Assembly: GCA_040954595.2 (NCBI GenBank)
Contig: CM082578.2
Location: 17,794,001-17,858,000 of the forward strand
Reading direction: 5' to 3'
DNA from: Balanoglossus misakiensis
Taxonomy: Eukaryota; Hemichordata
DNA: 64,000 nt
Below, piece after piece: positions 14,801-27,400 of this stretch. The notes under the pieces are model-generated. The model ran no database searches, was not told where the DNA came from, and saw only the letters and a program-made list of their open reading frames with translations. Each line of letters starts with the position of its first letter. The first letter of the stretch is position 1. The position numbers and the translations under genes were made by a program.

Positions 14801-16499
14801 TGATTTTTTCAAAAATCGGCGAAATTTCGAGATTTGGAAAAGTCGAAAAATCGTCGATTTTTGATGATTTTCCTGAGCTATAACCCATGATTTTTTCAAA
14901 AATCGGCGAAATTTCGAGATTTGGAAAAGTCGAAAAATCGTCGATTTTTGATGATTTTCCTGAGCTATAACCCATGATTTTTTCAAAAATCGGCGAAATT
15001 TCGAGATTTGGAAAAGTCGAAAAATCGTCGATTTTTGATGATTTTCCTGAGCTATAACCCATGATTTTTTCAAAAATCGGCGAAATTTCGAGATTTGGAA
15101 AAGTCGAAAAATCGTCGATTTTTGATGATTTTCCTGAGCTATAACCCATGATTTTTTCAAAAATCGGCGAAATTTCGAGATTTGGAAAAGTCGAAAAATC
15201 GTCGATTTTTGATGATTTTCCTGAGCTATAACCCATGATTTTTTCAAAAATCGGCGAAATTTCGAGATTTGGAAAAGTCGAAAAATCGTCGATTTTTGAT
15301 GATTTTCCTGAGCTATAACCCATGATTTTTTCAAAAATCGGCGAAATTTCGAGATTTGGAAAAGTCGAAAAATCGTCGATTTTTGATGATTTTCCTGAGC
15401 TATAACCCATGATTTTTTCAAAAATCGGCGAAATTTCGAGATTTGGAAAAGTCGAAAAATCGTCGATTTTTGATGATTTTCCTGAGCTATAACCCATGAT
15501 TTTTTCAAAAATCGGCGAAATTTCGAGATTTGGAAAAGTCGAAAAATCGTCGATTTTTGATGATTTTCCTGAGCTATAACCCATGATTTTTTCAAAAATC
15601 GGCGAAATTTCGAGATTTGGAAAAGTCGAAAAATCGTCGATTTTTGATGATTTTCCTGAGCTATAACCCATGATTTTTTCAAAAATCGGCGAAATTTCGA
15701 GATTTGGAAAAGTCGAAAAATCGTCGATTTTTGATGATTTTCCTGAGCTATAACCCATGATTTTTTCAAAAATCGGCGAAATTTCGAGATTTGGAAAAGT
15801 CGAAAAATCGTCGATTTTTGATGATTTTCCTGAGCTATAACCCATGATTTTTTCAAAAATCGGCGAAATTTCGAGATTTGGAAAAGTCGAAAAATCGTCG
15901 ATTTTTGATGATTTTCCTGAGCTATAACCCATGATTTTTTCAAAAATCGGCGAAATTTCGAGATTTGGAAAAGTCGAAAAATCGTCGATTTTTGATGATT
16001 TTCCTGAGCTATAACCCATGATTTTTTCAAAAATCGGCGAAATTTCGAGATTTGGAAAAGTCGAAAAATCGTCGATTTTTGATGATTTTCCTGAGCTATA
16101 ACCCATGATTTTTTCAAAAATCGGCGAAATTTCGAGATTTGGAAAAGTCGAAAAATCGTCGATTTTTGATGATTTTCCTGAGCTATAACCCATGATTTTT
16201 TCAAAAATCGGCGAAATTTCGAGATTTGGAAAAGTCGAAAAATCGTCGATTTTTGATGATTTTCCTGAGCTATAACCCATGATTTTTTCAAAAATCGGCG
16301 AAATTTCGAGATTTGGAAAAGTCGAAAAATCGTCGATTTTTGATGATTTTCCTGAGCTATAACCCATGATTTTTTCAAAAATCGGCGAAATTTCGAGATT
16401 TGGAAAAGTCGAAAAATCGTCGATTTTTGATGATTTTCCTGAGCTATAACCCATGATTTTTTCAAAAATCGGCGAAATTTCGAGATTTGGAAAAGTCGA

Positions 16500-17283
16500 G
16501 AAATCGTCGATTTTTGATGATTTTCCTGAGCTATAACCCATGATTTTTTCAAAAATCGGCGAAATTTCGAGATTTGGAAAAGTCGAGAAATCGTCGATTT
16601 TTGATGATTTTCCTGAGCTATAACCCATGATTTTTTCAAAAATCGGCGAAATTTCGAGATTTGGAAAAGTCGAGAAATCGTCGATTTTTGATGATTTTCC
16701 TGAGCTATAACCCATGATTTTTTCAAAAATCGGCGAAATTTCGAGATTTGGAAAAGTCGAGAAATCGTCGATTTTTGATGATTTTCCTGAGCTATAACCC
16801 ATGATTTTTTCAAAAATCGGCGAAATTTCGAGATTTGGAAAAGTCGAGAAATCGTCGATTTTTGATGATTTTCCTGAGCTATAACCCATGATTTTTTCAA
16901 AAATCGGCGAAATTTCGAGATTTGGAAAAGTCGAGAAATCGTCGATTTTTGATGATTTTCCTGAGCTATAACCCATGATTTTTTCAAAAATCGGCGAAAT
17001 TTCGAGATTTGGAAAAGTCGAGAAATCGTCGATTTTTGATGATTTTCCTGAGCTATAACCCATGATTTTTTCAAAAATCGGCGAAATTTCGAGATTTGGA
17101 AAAGTCGAGAAATCGTCGATTTTTGATGATTTTCCTGAGCTATAACCCATGATTTTTTCAAAAATCGGCGAAATTTCGAGATTTGGAAAAGTCGAGAAAT
17201 CGTCGATTTTTGATGATTTTCCTGAGCTATAACCCATGATTTTTTCAAAAATCGGCGAAATTTCGAGATTTGGAAAAGTCGAG
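16500..17283. repeat. Ten identical-variant monomers (gtcgagaaatcg)
   Basis: Ten consecutive monomers share A to G in gtcgagaaatcg. The variant base is at 16500 in the first unit and 17283 in the last, exactly nine periods of 87 bp apart. I did not find the variant elsewhere in the window. It is a clean example of a young local amplification. Confidence 0.9.
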
Positions 17284-18627
17284 AAATCGTCGATTTTTGA
17301 TGATTTTCCTGAGCTATAACCCATGATTTTTTCAAAAATCGGCGAAATTTCGAGATTTGGAAAAGTCGAAAAATCGTCGATTTTTGATGATTTTCCTGAG
17401 CTATAGCCCATGATTTTTTCAAAAATCGGCGAAATTTCGAGATTTGGAAAAGTCGAAAAATCGTCGATTTTTGATGATTTTCCTGAGCTATAGCCCATGA
17501 TTTTTTCAAAAATCGGCGAAATTTCGAGATTTGGAAAAGTCGAAAAATCGTCGATTTTTGATGATTTTCCTGAGCTATAGCCCATGATTTTTTCAAAAAT
17601 CGGCGAAATTTCGAGATTTGGAAAAGTCGAAAAATCGTCGATTTTTGATGATTTTCCTGAGCTATAACCCATGATTTTTTCAAAAATCGGCGAAATTTCG
17701 AGATTTGGAAAAGTCGAAAAATCGTCGATTTTTGATGATTTTCCTGAGCTATAACCCATGATTTTTTCAAAAATCGGCGAAATTTCGAGATTTGGAAAAG
17801 TCGAAAAATCGTCGATTTTTGATGATTTTCCTGAGCTATAACCCATGATTTTTTCAAAAATCGGCGAAATTTCGAGATTTGGAAAAGTCGAAAAATCGTC
17901 GATTTTTGATGATTTTCCTGAGCTATAACCCATGATTTTTTCAAAAATCGGCGAAATTTCGAGATTTGGAAAAGTCGAAAAATCGTCGATTTTTGATGAT
18001 TTTCCTGAGCTATAACCCATGATTTTTTCAAAAATCGGCGAAATTTCGAGATTTGGAAAAGTCGAAAAATCGTCGATTTTTGATGATTTTCCTGAGCTAT
18101 AACCCATGATTTTTTCAAAAATCGGCGAAATTTCGAGATTTGGAAAAGTCGAAAAATCGTCGATTTTTGATGATTTTCCTGAGCTATAACCCATGATTTT
18201 TTCAAAAATCGGCGAAATTTCGAGATTTGGAAAAGTCGAAAAATCGTCGATTTTTGATGATTTTCCTGAGCTATAACCCATGATTTTTTCAAAAATCGGC
18301 GAAATTTCGAGATTTGGAAAAGTCGAAAAATCGTCGATTTTTGATGATTTTCCTGAGCTATAACCCATGATTTTTTCAAAAATCGGCGAAATTTCGAGAT
18401 TTGGAAAAGTCGAAAAATCGTCGATTTTTGATGATTTTCCTGAGCTATAACCCATGATTTTTTCAAAAATCGGCGAAATTTCGAGATTTGGAAAAGTCGA
18501 AAAATCGTCGATTTTTGATGATTTTCCTGAGCTATAACCCATGATTTTTTCAAAAATCGGCGAAATTTCGAGATTTGGAAAAGTCGAAAAATCGTCGATT
18601 TTTGATGATTTTCCTGAGCTATAACCC

Positions 18628-18727
18628 NNNNNNNNNNNNNNNNNNNNNNNNNNNNNNNNNNNNNNNNNNNNNNNNNNNNNNNNNNNNNNNNNNNNNNNNN
18701 NNNNNNNNNNNNNNNNNNNNNNNNNNN
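18628..18727. other. Assembly gap of 100 N inside the satellite
   Basis: Exactly 100 N interrupt the array. Left of the gap a monomer stops after ataaccc and right of it the sequence resumes at ggcgaaattt, so 18 bp plus a whole number of 87-bp units is missing. The round length suggests a placeholder. The true array length is therefore unknown. Confidence 0.97.
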
Positions 18728-20487
18728 GGCGAAATTTCGAGATTTGGAAAAGTCGAAAAATCGTCGATTTTTGATGATTTTCCTGAGCTATAACCCATGA
18801 TTTTTTCAAAAATCGGCGAAATTTCGAGATTTGGAAAAGTCGAAAAATCGTCGATTTTTGATGATTTTCCTGAGCTATAACCCATGATTTTTTCAAAAAT
18901 CGGCGAAATTTCGAGATTTGGAAAAGTCGAAAAATCGTCGATTTTTGATGATTTTCCTGAGCTATAACCCATGATTTTTTCAAAAATCGGCGAAATTTCG
19001 AGATTTGGAAAAGTCGAAAAATCGTCGATTTTTGATGATTTTCCTGAGCTATAACCCATGATTTTTTCAAAAATCGGCGAAATTTCGAGATTTGGAAAAG
19101 TCGAAAAATCGTCGATTTTTGATGATTTTCCTCAGCTATAACCCATGATTTTTTCAAAAATCGGCGAAATTTCGAGATTTGGTAAAGTCGAAAAATCGTC
19201 GATTTTTGATGATTTTCCTCAGCTATAACCCATGATTTTTTCAAAAATCGGCGAAATTTCGAGATTTGGAAAAGTCGAAAAATCGTCGATTTTTGATGAT
19301 TTTCCTGAGCTATAACCCATGATTTTTTCAAAAATCGGCGAAATTTCGAGATTTGGAAAAGTCGAAAAATCGTCGATTTTTGATGATTTTCCTGAGCTAT
19401 AACCCATGATTTTTTCAAAAATCGGCGAAATTTCGAGATTTGGAAAAGTCGAAAAATCGTCGATTTTTGATGATTTTCCTGAGCTATAACCCATGATTTT
19501 TTCAAAAATCGGCGAAATTTCGAGATTTGGAAAAGTCGAAAAATCGTCGATTTTTGATGATTTTCCTGAGCTATAACCCATGATTTTTTCAAAAATCGGC
19601 GAAATTTCGAGATTTGGAAAAGTCGAAAAATCGTCGATTTTTGATGATTTTCCTGAGCTATAACCCATGATTTTTTCAAAAATCGGCGAAATTTCGAGAT
19701 TTGGAAAAGTCGAAAAATCGTCGATTTTTGATGATTTTCCTGAGCTATAACCCATGATTTTTTCAAAAATCGGCGAAATTTCGAGATTTGGAAAAGTCGA
19801 AAAATCGTCGATTTTTGATGATTTTCCTGAGCTATAACCCATGATTTTTTCAAAAATCGGCGAAATTTCGAGATTTGGAAAAGTCGAAAAATCGTCGATT
19901 TTTGATGATTTTCCTGAGCTATAACCCATGATTTTTTCAAAAATCGGCGAAATTTCGAGATTTGGAAAAGTCGAAAAATCGTCGATTTTTGATGATTTTC
20001 CTGAGCTATAACCCATGATTTTTTCAAAAATCGGCGAAATTTCGAGATTTGGAAAAGTCGAAAAATCGTCGATTTTTGATGATTTTCCTGAGCTATAACC
20101 CATGATTTTTTCAAAAATCGGCGAAATTTCGAGATTTGGAAAAGTCGAAAAATCGTCGATTTTTGATGATTTTCCTGAGCTATAACCCATGATTTTTTCA
20201 AAAATCGGCGAAATTTCGAGATTTGGAAAAGTCGAAAAATCGTCGATTTTTGATGATTTTCCTGAGCTATAACCCATGATTTTTTCAAAAATCGGCGAAA
20301 TTTCGAGATTTGGAAAAGTCGAAAAATCGTCGATTTTTGATGATTTTCCTGAGCTATAACCCATGATTTTTTCAAAAATCGGCGAAATTTCGAGATTTGG
20401 AAAAGTCGAAAAATCGTCGATTTTTGATGATTTTCCTGAGCTATAACCCATGATTTTTTCAAAAATCGGCGAAATTTCGAGATTTGG

Positions 20488-22575
20488 TAAAGTCGAAAAA
20501 TCGTCGATTTTTGATGATTTTCCTGAGCTATAACCCATGATTTTTTCAAAAATCGGCGAAATTTCGAGATTTGGAAAAGTCGAAAAATCGTCGATTTTTG
20601 ATGATTTTCCTGAGCTATAACCCATGATTTTTTCAAAAATCGGCGAAATTTCGAGATTTGGAAAAGTCGAAAAATCGTCGATTTTTGTTGATTTTCCTGA
20701 GCTATAACCCATGATTTTTTCAAAAATCGGCGAAATTTCGAGATTTGGAAAAGTCGAAAAATCGTCGATTTTTGATGATTTTCCTGAGCTATAACCCATG
20801 ATTTTTTCAAAAATCGGCGAAATTTCGAGATTTGGAAAAGTCGAAAAATCGTCGATTTTTGATGATTTTCCTGAGCTATAACCCATGATTTTTTCAAAAA
20901 TCGGCGAAATTTCGAGATTTGGTAAAGTCGAAAAATCGTCGATTTTTGATGATTTTCCTGAGCTATAACCCATGATTTTTTCAAAAATCGGCGAAATTTC
21001 GAGATTTGGAAAAGTCGAAAAATCGTCGATTTTTGATGATTTTCCTGAGCTATAACCCATGATTTTTTCAAAAATCGGCGAAATTTCGAGATTTGGAAAA
21101 GTCGAAAAATCGTCGATTTTTGATGATTTTCCTGAGCTATAACCCATGATTTTTTCAAAAATCGGCGAAATTTCGAGATTTGGAAAAGTCGAAAAATCGT
21201 CGATTTTTGATGATTTTCCTGAGCTATAACCCATGATTTTTTCAAAAATCGGCGAAATTTCGAGATTTGGAAAAGTCGAAAAATCGTCGATTTTTGATGA
21301 TTTTCCTGAGCTATAACCCATGATTTTTTCAAAAATCGGCGAAATTTCGAGATTTGGAAAAGTCGAAAAATCGTCGATTTTTGATGATTTTCCTGAGCTA
21401 TAACCCATGATTTTTTCAAAAATCGGCGAAATTTCGAGATTTGGAAAAGTCGAAAAATCGTCGATTTTTGATGATTTTCCTGAGCTATAACCCATGATTT
21501 TTTCAAAAATCGGCGAAATTTCGAGATTTGGTAAAGTCGAAAAATCGTCGATTTTTGATGATTTTCCTGAGCTATAACCCATGATTTTTTCAAAAATCGG
21601 CGAAATTTCGAGATTTGGAAAAGTCGAAAAATCGTCGATTTTTGATGATTTTCCTGAGCTATAACCCATGATTTTTTCAAAAATCGGCGAAATTTCGAGA
21701 TTTGGAAAAGTCGAAAAATCGTCGATTTTTGTTGATTTTCCTGAGCTATAACCCATGATTTTTTCAAAAATCGGCGAAATTTCGAGATTTGGAAAAGTCG
21801 AAAAATCGTCGATTTTTGATGATTTTCCTGAGCTATAACCCATGATTTTTTCAAAAATCGGCGAAATTTCGAGATTTGGAAAAGTCGAAAAATCGTCGAT
21901 TTTTGATGATTTTCCTGAGCTATAACCCATGATTTTTTCAAAAATCGGCGAAATTTCGAGATTTGGTAAAGTCGAAAAATCGTCGATTTTTGATGATTTT
22001 CCTGAGCTATAACCCATGATTTTTTCAAAAATCGGCGAAATTTCGAGATTTGGAAAAGTCGAAAAATCGTCGATTTTTGATGATTTTCCTGAGCTATAAC
22101 CCATGATTTTTTCAAAAATCGGCGAAATTTCGAGATTTGGAAAAGTCGAAAAATCGTCGATTTTTGATGATTTTCCTGAGCTATAACCCATGATTTTTTC
22201 AAAAATCGGCGAAATTTCGAGATTTGGAAAAGTCGAAAAATCGTCGATTTTTGATGATTTTCCTGAGCTATAACCCATGATTTTTTCAAAAATCGGCGAA
22301 ATTTCGAGATTTGGAAAAGTCGAAAAATCGTCGATTTTTGATGATTTTCCTGAGCTATAACCCATGATTTTTTCAAAAATCGGCGAAATTTCGAGATTTG
22401 GAAAAGTCGAAAAATCGTCGATTTTTGATGATTTTCCTGAGCTATAACCCATGATTTTTTCAAAAATCGGCGAAATTTCGAGATTTGGAAAAGTCGAAAA
22501 ATCGTCGATTTTTGATGATTTTCCTGAGCTATAACCCATGATTTTTTCAAAAATCGGCGAAATTTCGAGATTTGG
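20488..22575. repeat. Higher-order repeat: two 12-monomer units of 1044 bp
   Basis: Three rare variants recur at exactly 1044 bp (12 x 87). ggtaaag is at 20488 and 21532, ggtaaag again at 20923 and 21967, and tttttgttgatt at 20688 and 21732. This implies a tandem duplication of a block of 12 monomers. A third unit is not seen, because the marker base expected at 22576 is the consensus A. An isolated ggtaaag at 19183 lies 15 monomers before the first marker. Confidence 0.85.
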
Positions 22576-23930
22576 AAAAGTCGAAAAATCGTCGATTTTT
22601 GATGATTTTCCTGAGCTATAACCCATGATTTTTTCAAAAATCGGCGAAATTTCGAGATTTGGAAAAGTCGAAAAATCGTCGATTTTTGATGATTTTCCTG
22701 AGCTATAACCCATGATTTTTTCAAAAATCGGCGAAATTTCGAGATTTGGAAAAGTCGAAAAATCGTCGATTTTTGATGATTTTCCTGAGCTATAACCCAT
22801 GATTTTTTCAAAAATCGGCGAAATTTCGAGATTTGGAAAAGTCGAAAAATCGTCGATTTTTGATGATTTTCCTGAGCTATAACCCATGATTTTTTCAAAA
22901 ATCGGCGAAATTTCGAGATTTGGAAAAGTCGAAAAATCGTCGATTTTTGATGATTTTCCTGAGCTATAACCCATGATTTTTTCAAAAATCGGCGAAATTT
23001 CGAGATTTGGAAAAGTCGAAAAATCGTCGATTTTTGATGATTTTCCTGAGCTATAACCCATGATTTTTTCAAAAATCGGCGAAATTTCGAGATTTGGAAA
23101 AGTCGAAAAATCGTCGATTTTTGATGATTTTCCTGAGCTATAACCCATGATTTTTTCAAAAATCGGCGAAATTTCGAGATTTGGAAAAGTCGAAAAATCG
23201 TCGATTTTTGATGATTTTCCTGAGCTATAACCCATGATTTTTTCAAAAATCGGCGAAATTTCGAGATTTGGAAAAGTCGAAAAATCGTCGATTTTTGATG
23301 ATTTTCCTGAGCTATAACCCATGATTTTTTCAAAAATCGGCGAAATTTCGAGATTTGGAAAAGTCGAAAAATCGTCGATTTTTGATGATTTTCCTGAGCT
23401 ATAACCCATGATTTTTTCAAAAATCGGCGAAATTTCGAGATTTGGAAAAGTCGAAAAATCGTCGATTTTTGATGATTTTCCTGAGCTATAACCCATGATT
23501 TTTTCAAAAATCGGCGAAATTTCGAGATTTGGAAAAGTCGAAAAATCGTCGATTTTTGATGATTTTCCTGAGCTATAACCCATGATTTTTTCAAAAATCG
23601 GCGAAATTTCGAGATTTGGAAAAGTCGAAAAATCGTCGATTTTTGATGATTTTCCTGAGCTATAACCCATGATTTTTTCAAAAATCGGCGAAATTTCGAG
23701 ATTTGGAAAAGTCGAAAAATCGTCGATTTTTGATGATTTTCCTGAGCTATAACCCATGATTTTTTCAAAAATCGGCGAAATTTCGAGATTTGGAAAAGTC
23801 GAAAAATCGTCGATTTTTGATGATTTTCCTGAGCTATAACCCATGATTTTTTCAAAAATCGGCGAAATTTCGAGATTTGGAAAAGTCGAAAAATCGTCGA
23901 TTTTTGATGATTTTCCTGAGCTATAAACAA

Positions 23931-24000
23931 TGATTTGTTATCAAAAATGAAATGTTGAGATTTCGCAAAGTCGAAAAATTGTCATTTTTTGATGACCAAG
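23931..24000. repeat. Degenerate edge monomer of the satellite
   Basis: After the last regular unit the sequence still follows the monomer (gagatttcgcaaagtcgaaa, then aattgtcattttttgatga) but with many substitutions. It then becomes unrelated sequence at about 24000. A decayed unit at the border is usual where unequal exchange no longer reaches. Confidence 0.8.
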
Positions 24001-24446
24001 TTCTCAGTTGCTATGGCCAATTTCGGTAACAGAATTAGTTTGCCAAAATTGTGACGACTTTTCACCTTCTTTGCATTTGTCAGTCTCTGAGTTTAAATGG
24101 GACAACAGAGTTTTCTACAAATTAACGGGTCGACCTTTGACGTTACCCGTTTAAATTATCTCAACATCAAGGCAGTGTTGGGGTAATAAAATGATACAGA
24201 CACAAGTATTTCATTTTAATCTAGTTCATTGAATTTTTTAATTTCAAAGTTTTGAAACCATAAACAAAAGAGGATACATGTCAACAGTATTATCTGTAGA
24301 TTTAAAAATGAAAAAGGAGCAAGTACATTACTTCTGTGAAACTCAAACCATTTTTGTTGCATCTCCATTGATGGATACAAATCTACCATGCAATGCATAC
24401 TAATTATACTACTACACAATGTTCTATCAAGAACTGTTAAGTGGTC
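24001..24446. other. Satellite flank with no recognised gene
   Basis: AT-rich, non-repetitive DNA between the satellite border and the putative terminal exon at 24447-24529. If the minus-strand gene model is right, the part next to 24447 would be its 3' untranslated region. I see no clear coding signal. Confidence 0.5.
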
Positions 24447-27400
24447 TCAATGCAGACTGCCAGTAACAGTTACAGCTGCATCACGGAAAATGGACACTTC
24501 GTCCTCAGCTTGGTTGCCGGTCTTTGAATCTGCAAAACAAGCAATGTAGAAATGAATGTCTATAATATACATGGACATGTAATCAAAGCAAGATCATCAC
24601 TGTATGCTAATATTTCATTCGCAGGTGGTACATCATGCGAATCTGTATGGCTGCCTGGAATTTCACTCTATTTGGCAACTGGATTAAATTTTACTGCAAC
24701 AACGATAGAGATGCCAATATAAGCTTATAATTGTACTTAGTTAAACTGACAACTCCTGGACATTGTGAACAAACACACCCCACCCACATACCTCTACCAT
24801 GTATTGTCTGTAATTGCTTCAATTTTCTTTCCCATAATTCTTACCTCCCCATAACCATGCGGTAATCTCTGGACATCAATCACGCAGGCTGGAAATCGTC
24901 TTTGTATCATCTATCGGATCCCTGAAATAAATGAAAAGTATGTACATGTAAATGGAATGTCTCCTACAAAGATGGCGGACATGTTTGATCCAAACAAAAT
25001 GGCCACCCCTGGCATCTAGCAGCCAGGTTGGTTTTAAAACATTGAATCGACATCCACATACATGTATAGTACCGGGTCATATTGTTACATGCAGGTTTGT
25101 GCAAATTCGGTTCGCTTGACTGGGAAACGGCATCAGTCTGAATCGAAAAAAAAACATCTTCAAAATGGCCACCATGAAAAGAGGGGCTTTGATGTCTATA
25201 TAGCTTGTCAAACCTTGCTTGAAACCTCTGGTCTTCGGTCAGCCATTGAACATACTGCCCTTACCGCACCCAGCTATACTGCTGCATGGCGAAAATAACT
25301 GGTCACTTAGGTCCCTAGCTTGGTTGATGAATACCATTTATATGAGTTGATATCGTCTCTGCATCTGCAAAACAAGGAAATGAAATGAATGTCTGTGATA
25401 TTCATGATCGATCAGCCATTGAACATACTGCCCTTACCGCACCCAGGTATACTGCTGCATGGCGAAAATAACTGGTCACTTAGGTCCCCAGCTTGGTTGA
25501 TGAATACCATTATGAGTTGATATCGTCTCTGCATCTGCAAAACATGGAAATGAAGTGAATGTCTGTGATATTCATGATCGATCAGCCATTGAACATACTG
25601 CCCTTACCGCACCCAGCTATACTGCTGCATGGTGAAAATAACTGGTCAATTAGGTCCCAGCTTGGTTGATGAATACCATTAACAGTAGATATCGTCCCTG
25701 CATCTGCAAAACAAGCAAATGAAGTGAGTGTCTAATATTCGTGAACACGAAAGAAAACATCTACCGCGATCACCGTACTACAATTTTTATTGAAAAATGA
25801 GTGAATACGAGCGAAGATGATCGGTACGGAAATAAACCACTCAGTTTATCAGTACAACGTGTATGTTTTAAATATTTTTTTATTGAAAAATGACGAAAGA
25901 TTACAAATCGCAAAACACCTATATTAACTACTAGTGAATACGAGCGAAGATGATCGGTACGGAAATAAACCACTCAGTTTATCAGTACAACGTGTATGTT
26001 TTTTTTTATATTTTTTTATTGAAAAATGACGATAGATTACAAATCGCAAAACACCTATATTAACTACTAGTGAATACGAGCGAAGATGATCGGTACGGAA
26101 ATAAACCACTCAGTTTATCAGTACAACGTGTATGTTTTTAACATTTTTTTATTGAAAAATGACGATAGATTACAAATCGCAAAACACCTATATTAATTAC
26201 TAGTGAATACGAGCGAAGATGATCGGTACGGAAATAAACCACTCAGTTTATCAGTACAACGTGTATGTTTTTAATATTTTTTTATTGAAAAATGACGAAA
26301 GATTACACATTTCAAAACGCCTATATTAACTACTAGTGAATACGAGCGAAGATGATCGGTACGGAAATAAACCACTCAGTTTATCAGTACAACGTGTATG
26401 TTTTTAATATTTTTTTATTGAAAAATGACGAAAGACTACACATTTCAAAACGCCTATATTAACTACTAGTGAATACGAGCGAAGATGATCGGTACGGAAA
26501 TAAACCACTCAGTTTATCAGTACAACGTGTATGTTTTTAATATTTTTTTATTGAAAAATGACGAAAGATTACACATTTCAAAACGCCTATTTTAACTACT
26601 AGTGAATACGAGCGAAGATGATCGGTACGGAAATAAACCACTCAGTTTATCAGTACAACGTGTATGTTTTTTTAATATTTTTTTTATTGAAAAATGACGA
26701 AAGATAACAAATCTTTAAAAAAAAACTTGTATTAATTTTATTAAACCTACGGTCTGAGGGATGGGACCCACCCGCACCGGGGATTTTATTTATGTCTATA
26801 TAACTTACTTGTGATGAAACTTCATACCATCCACTGGTCTTCATTCAGCCATGGAACATACAAACGCTCACCTAATTGTAGGCTAGTTGCATGGCCCAAA
26901 TATACCGTACAACTTACCTTGACACACACATGCACACACAAACACAACAACGAGCACCTTTCGAAGCATTCAAAGCCAATGAACTTGTTGGTGCCGTAAC
27001 AAAATGACCCATGCACCGAGCATGTAGTCCTGTTGGTCTTAAAACTTTAAAATGACATCCATATAGCATCCGCATTGTTGTATTCTTCAGATTTGTGCAA
27101 AATCGGTTCGCTGAACTGGCAACCGGCACCAGTCAGAATCGTTGAAAGTTCTTAAAAATTGCCAAAAAAACTTGGCTGATACCGCTTACTTTGGCATCAT
27201 GCTTGTAACATCATAGCATCCACGCGGAACCATACGTACAGCATCAGGTCGTCTGGGCCTTCGATCTGCAAAAAATAAGGAAAGAAATTGAATGCCTAAC
27301 CATGAACACAAAACAAAATATAAACCGTGATCACCGTACGCTAAACTGTCGTTCTTTTGCATACTGTACATCATACTCGAAAATATGTTTTAGGGCTTCG

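Larger units (their letters stand above)
1..23930. repeat. 87-bp satellite DNA array (about 275 monomers)
   Basis: The array is head-to-tail copies of an 87-bp unit. A monomer can be taken to start at atcggcgaaatttcgagatt and end at cccatgattttttcaaaa. It is about 33% G+C by hand count, with six CpGs per unit. Each unit holds three dyads: the 10-bp palindrome cgaaatttcg, the 17-bp aaaaatcgtcgattttt, and gattttt/aaaaatc around a 2-bp spacer. Most neighbours are identical or differ at one base, which indicates recent homogenisation by unequal exchange or amplification. The array continues beyond the left edge. The long open frames inside it follow from a period of 29 codons with few stops; both reverse frames with 29-residue periods are open, so I read it as non-coding. 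The function is unknown; a centromeric, pericentromeric or heterochromatic block is an inference. Confidence 0.97.

Noticed and set aside
12462-23930. A minus-strand open frame of 3822 codons crossing the N gap
   Set aside because: Same satellite effect. It reads straight through 100 unknown bases, and the other reverse frame is also open for kilobases.
1-23930. CRISPR array
   Set aside because: The units are contiguous with no unique spacers, the period is uniform and the genome is animal; it is a tandem satellite.
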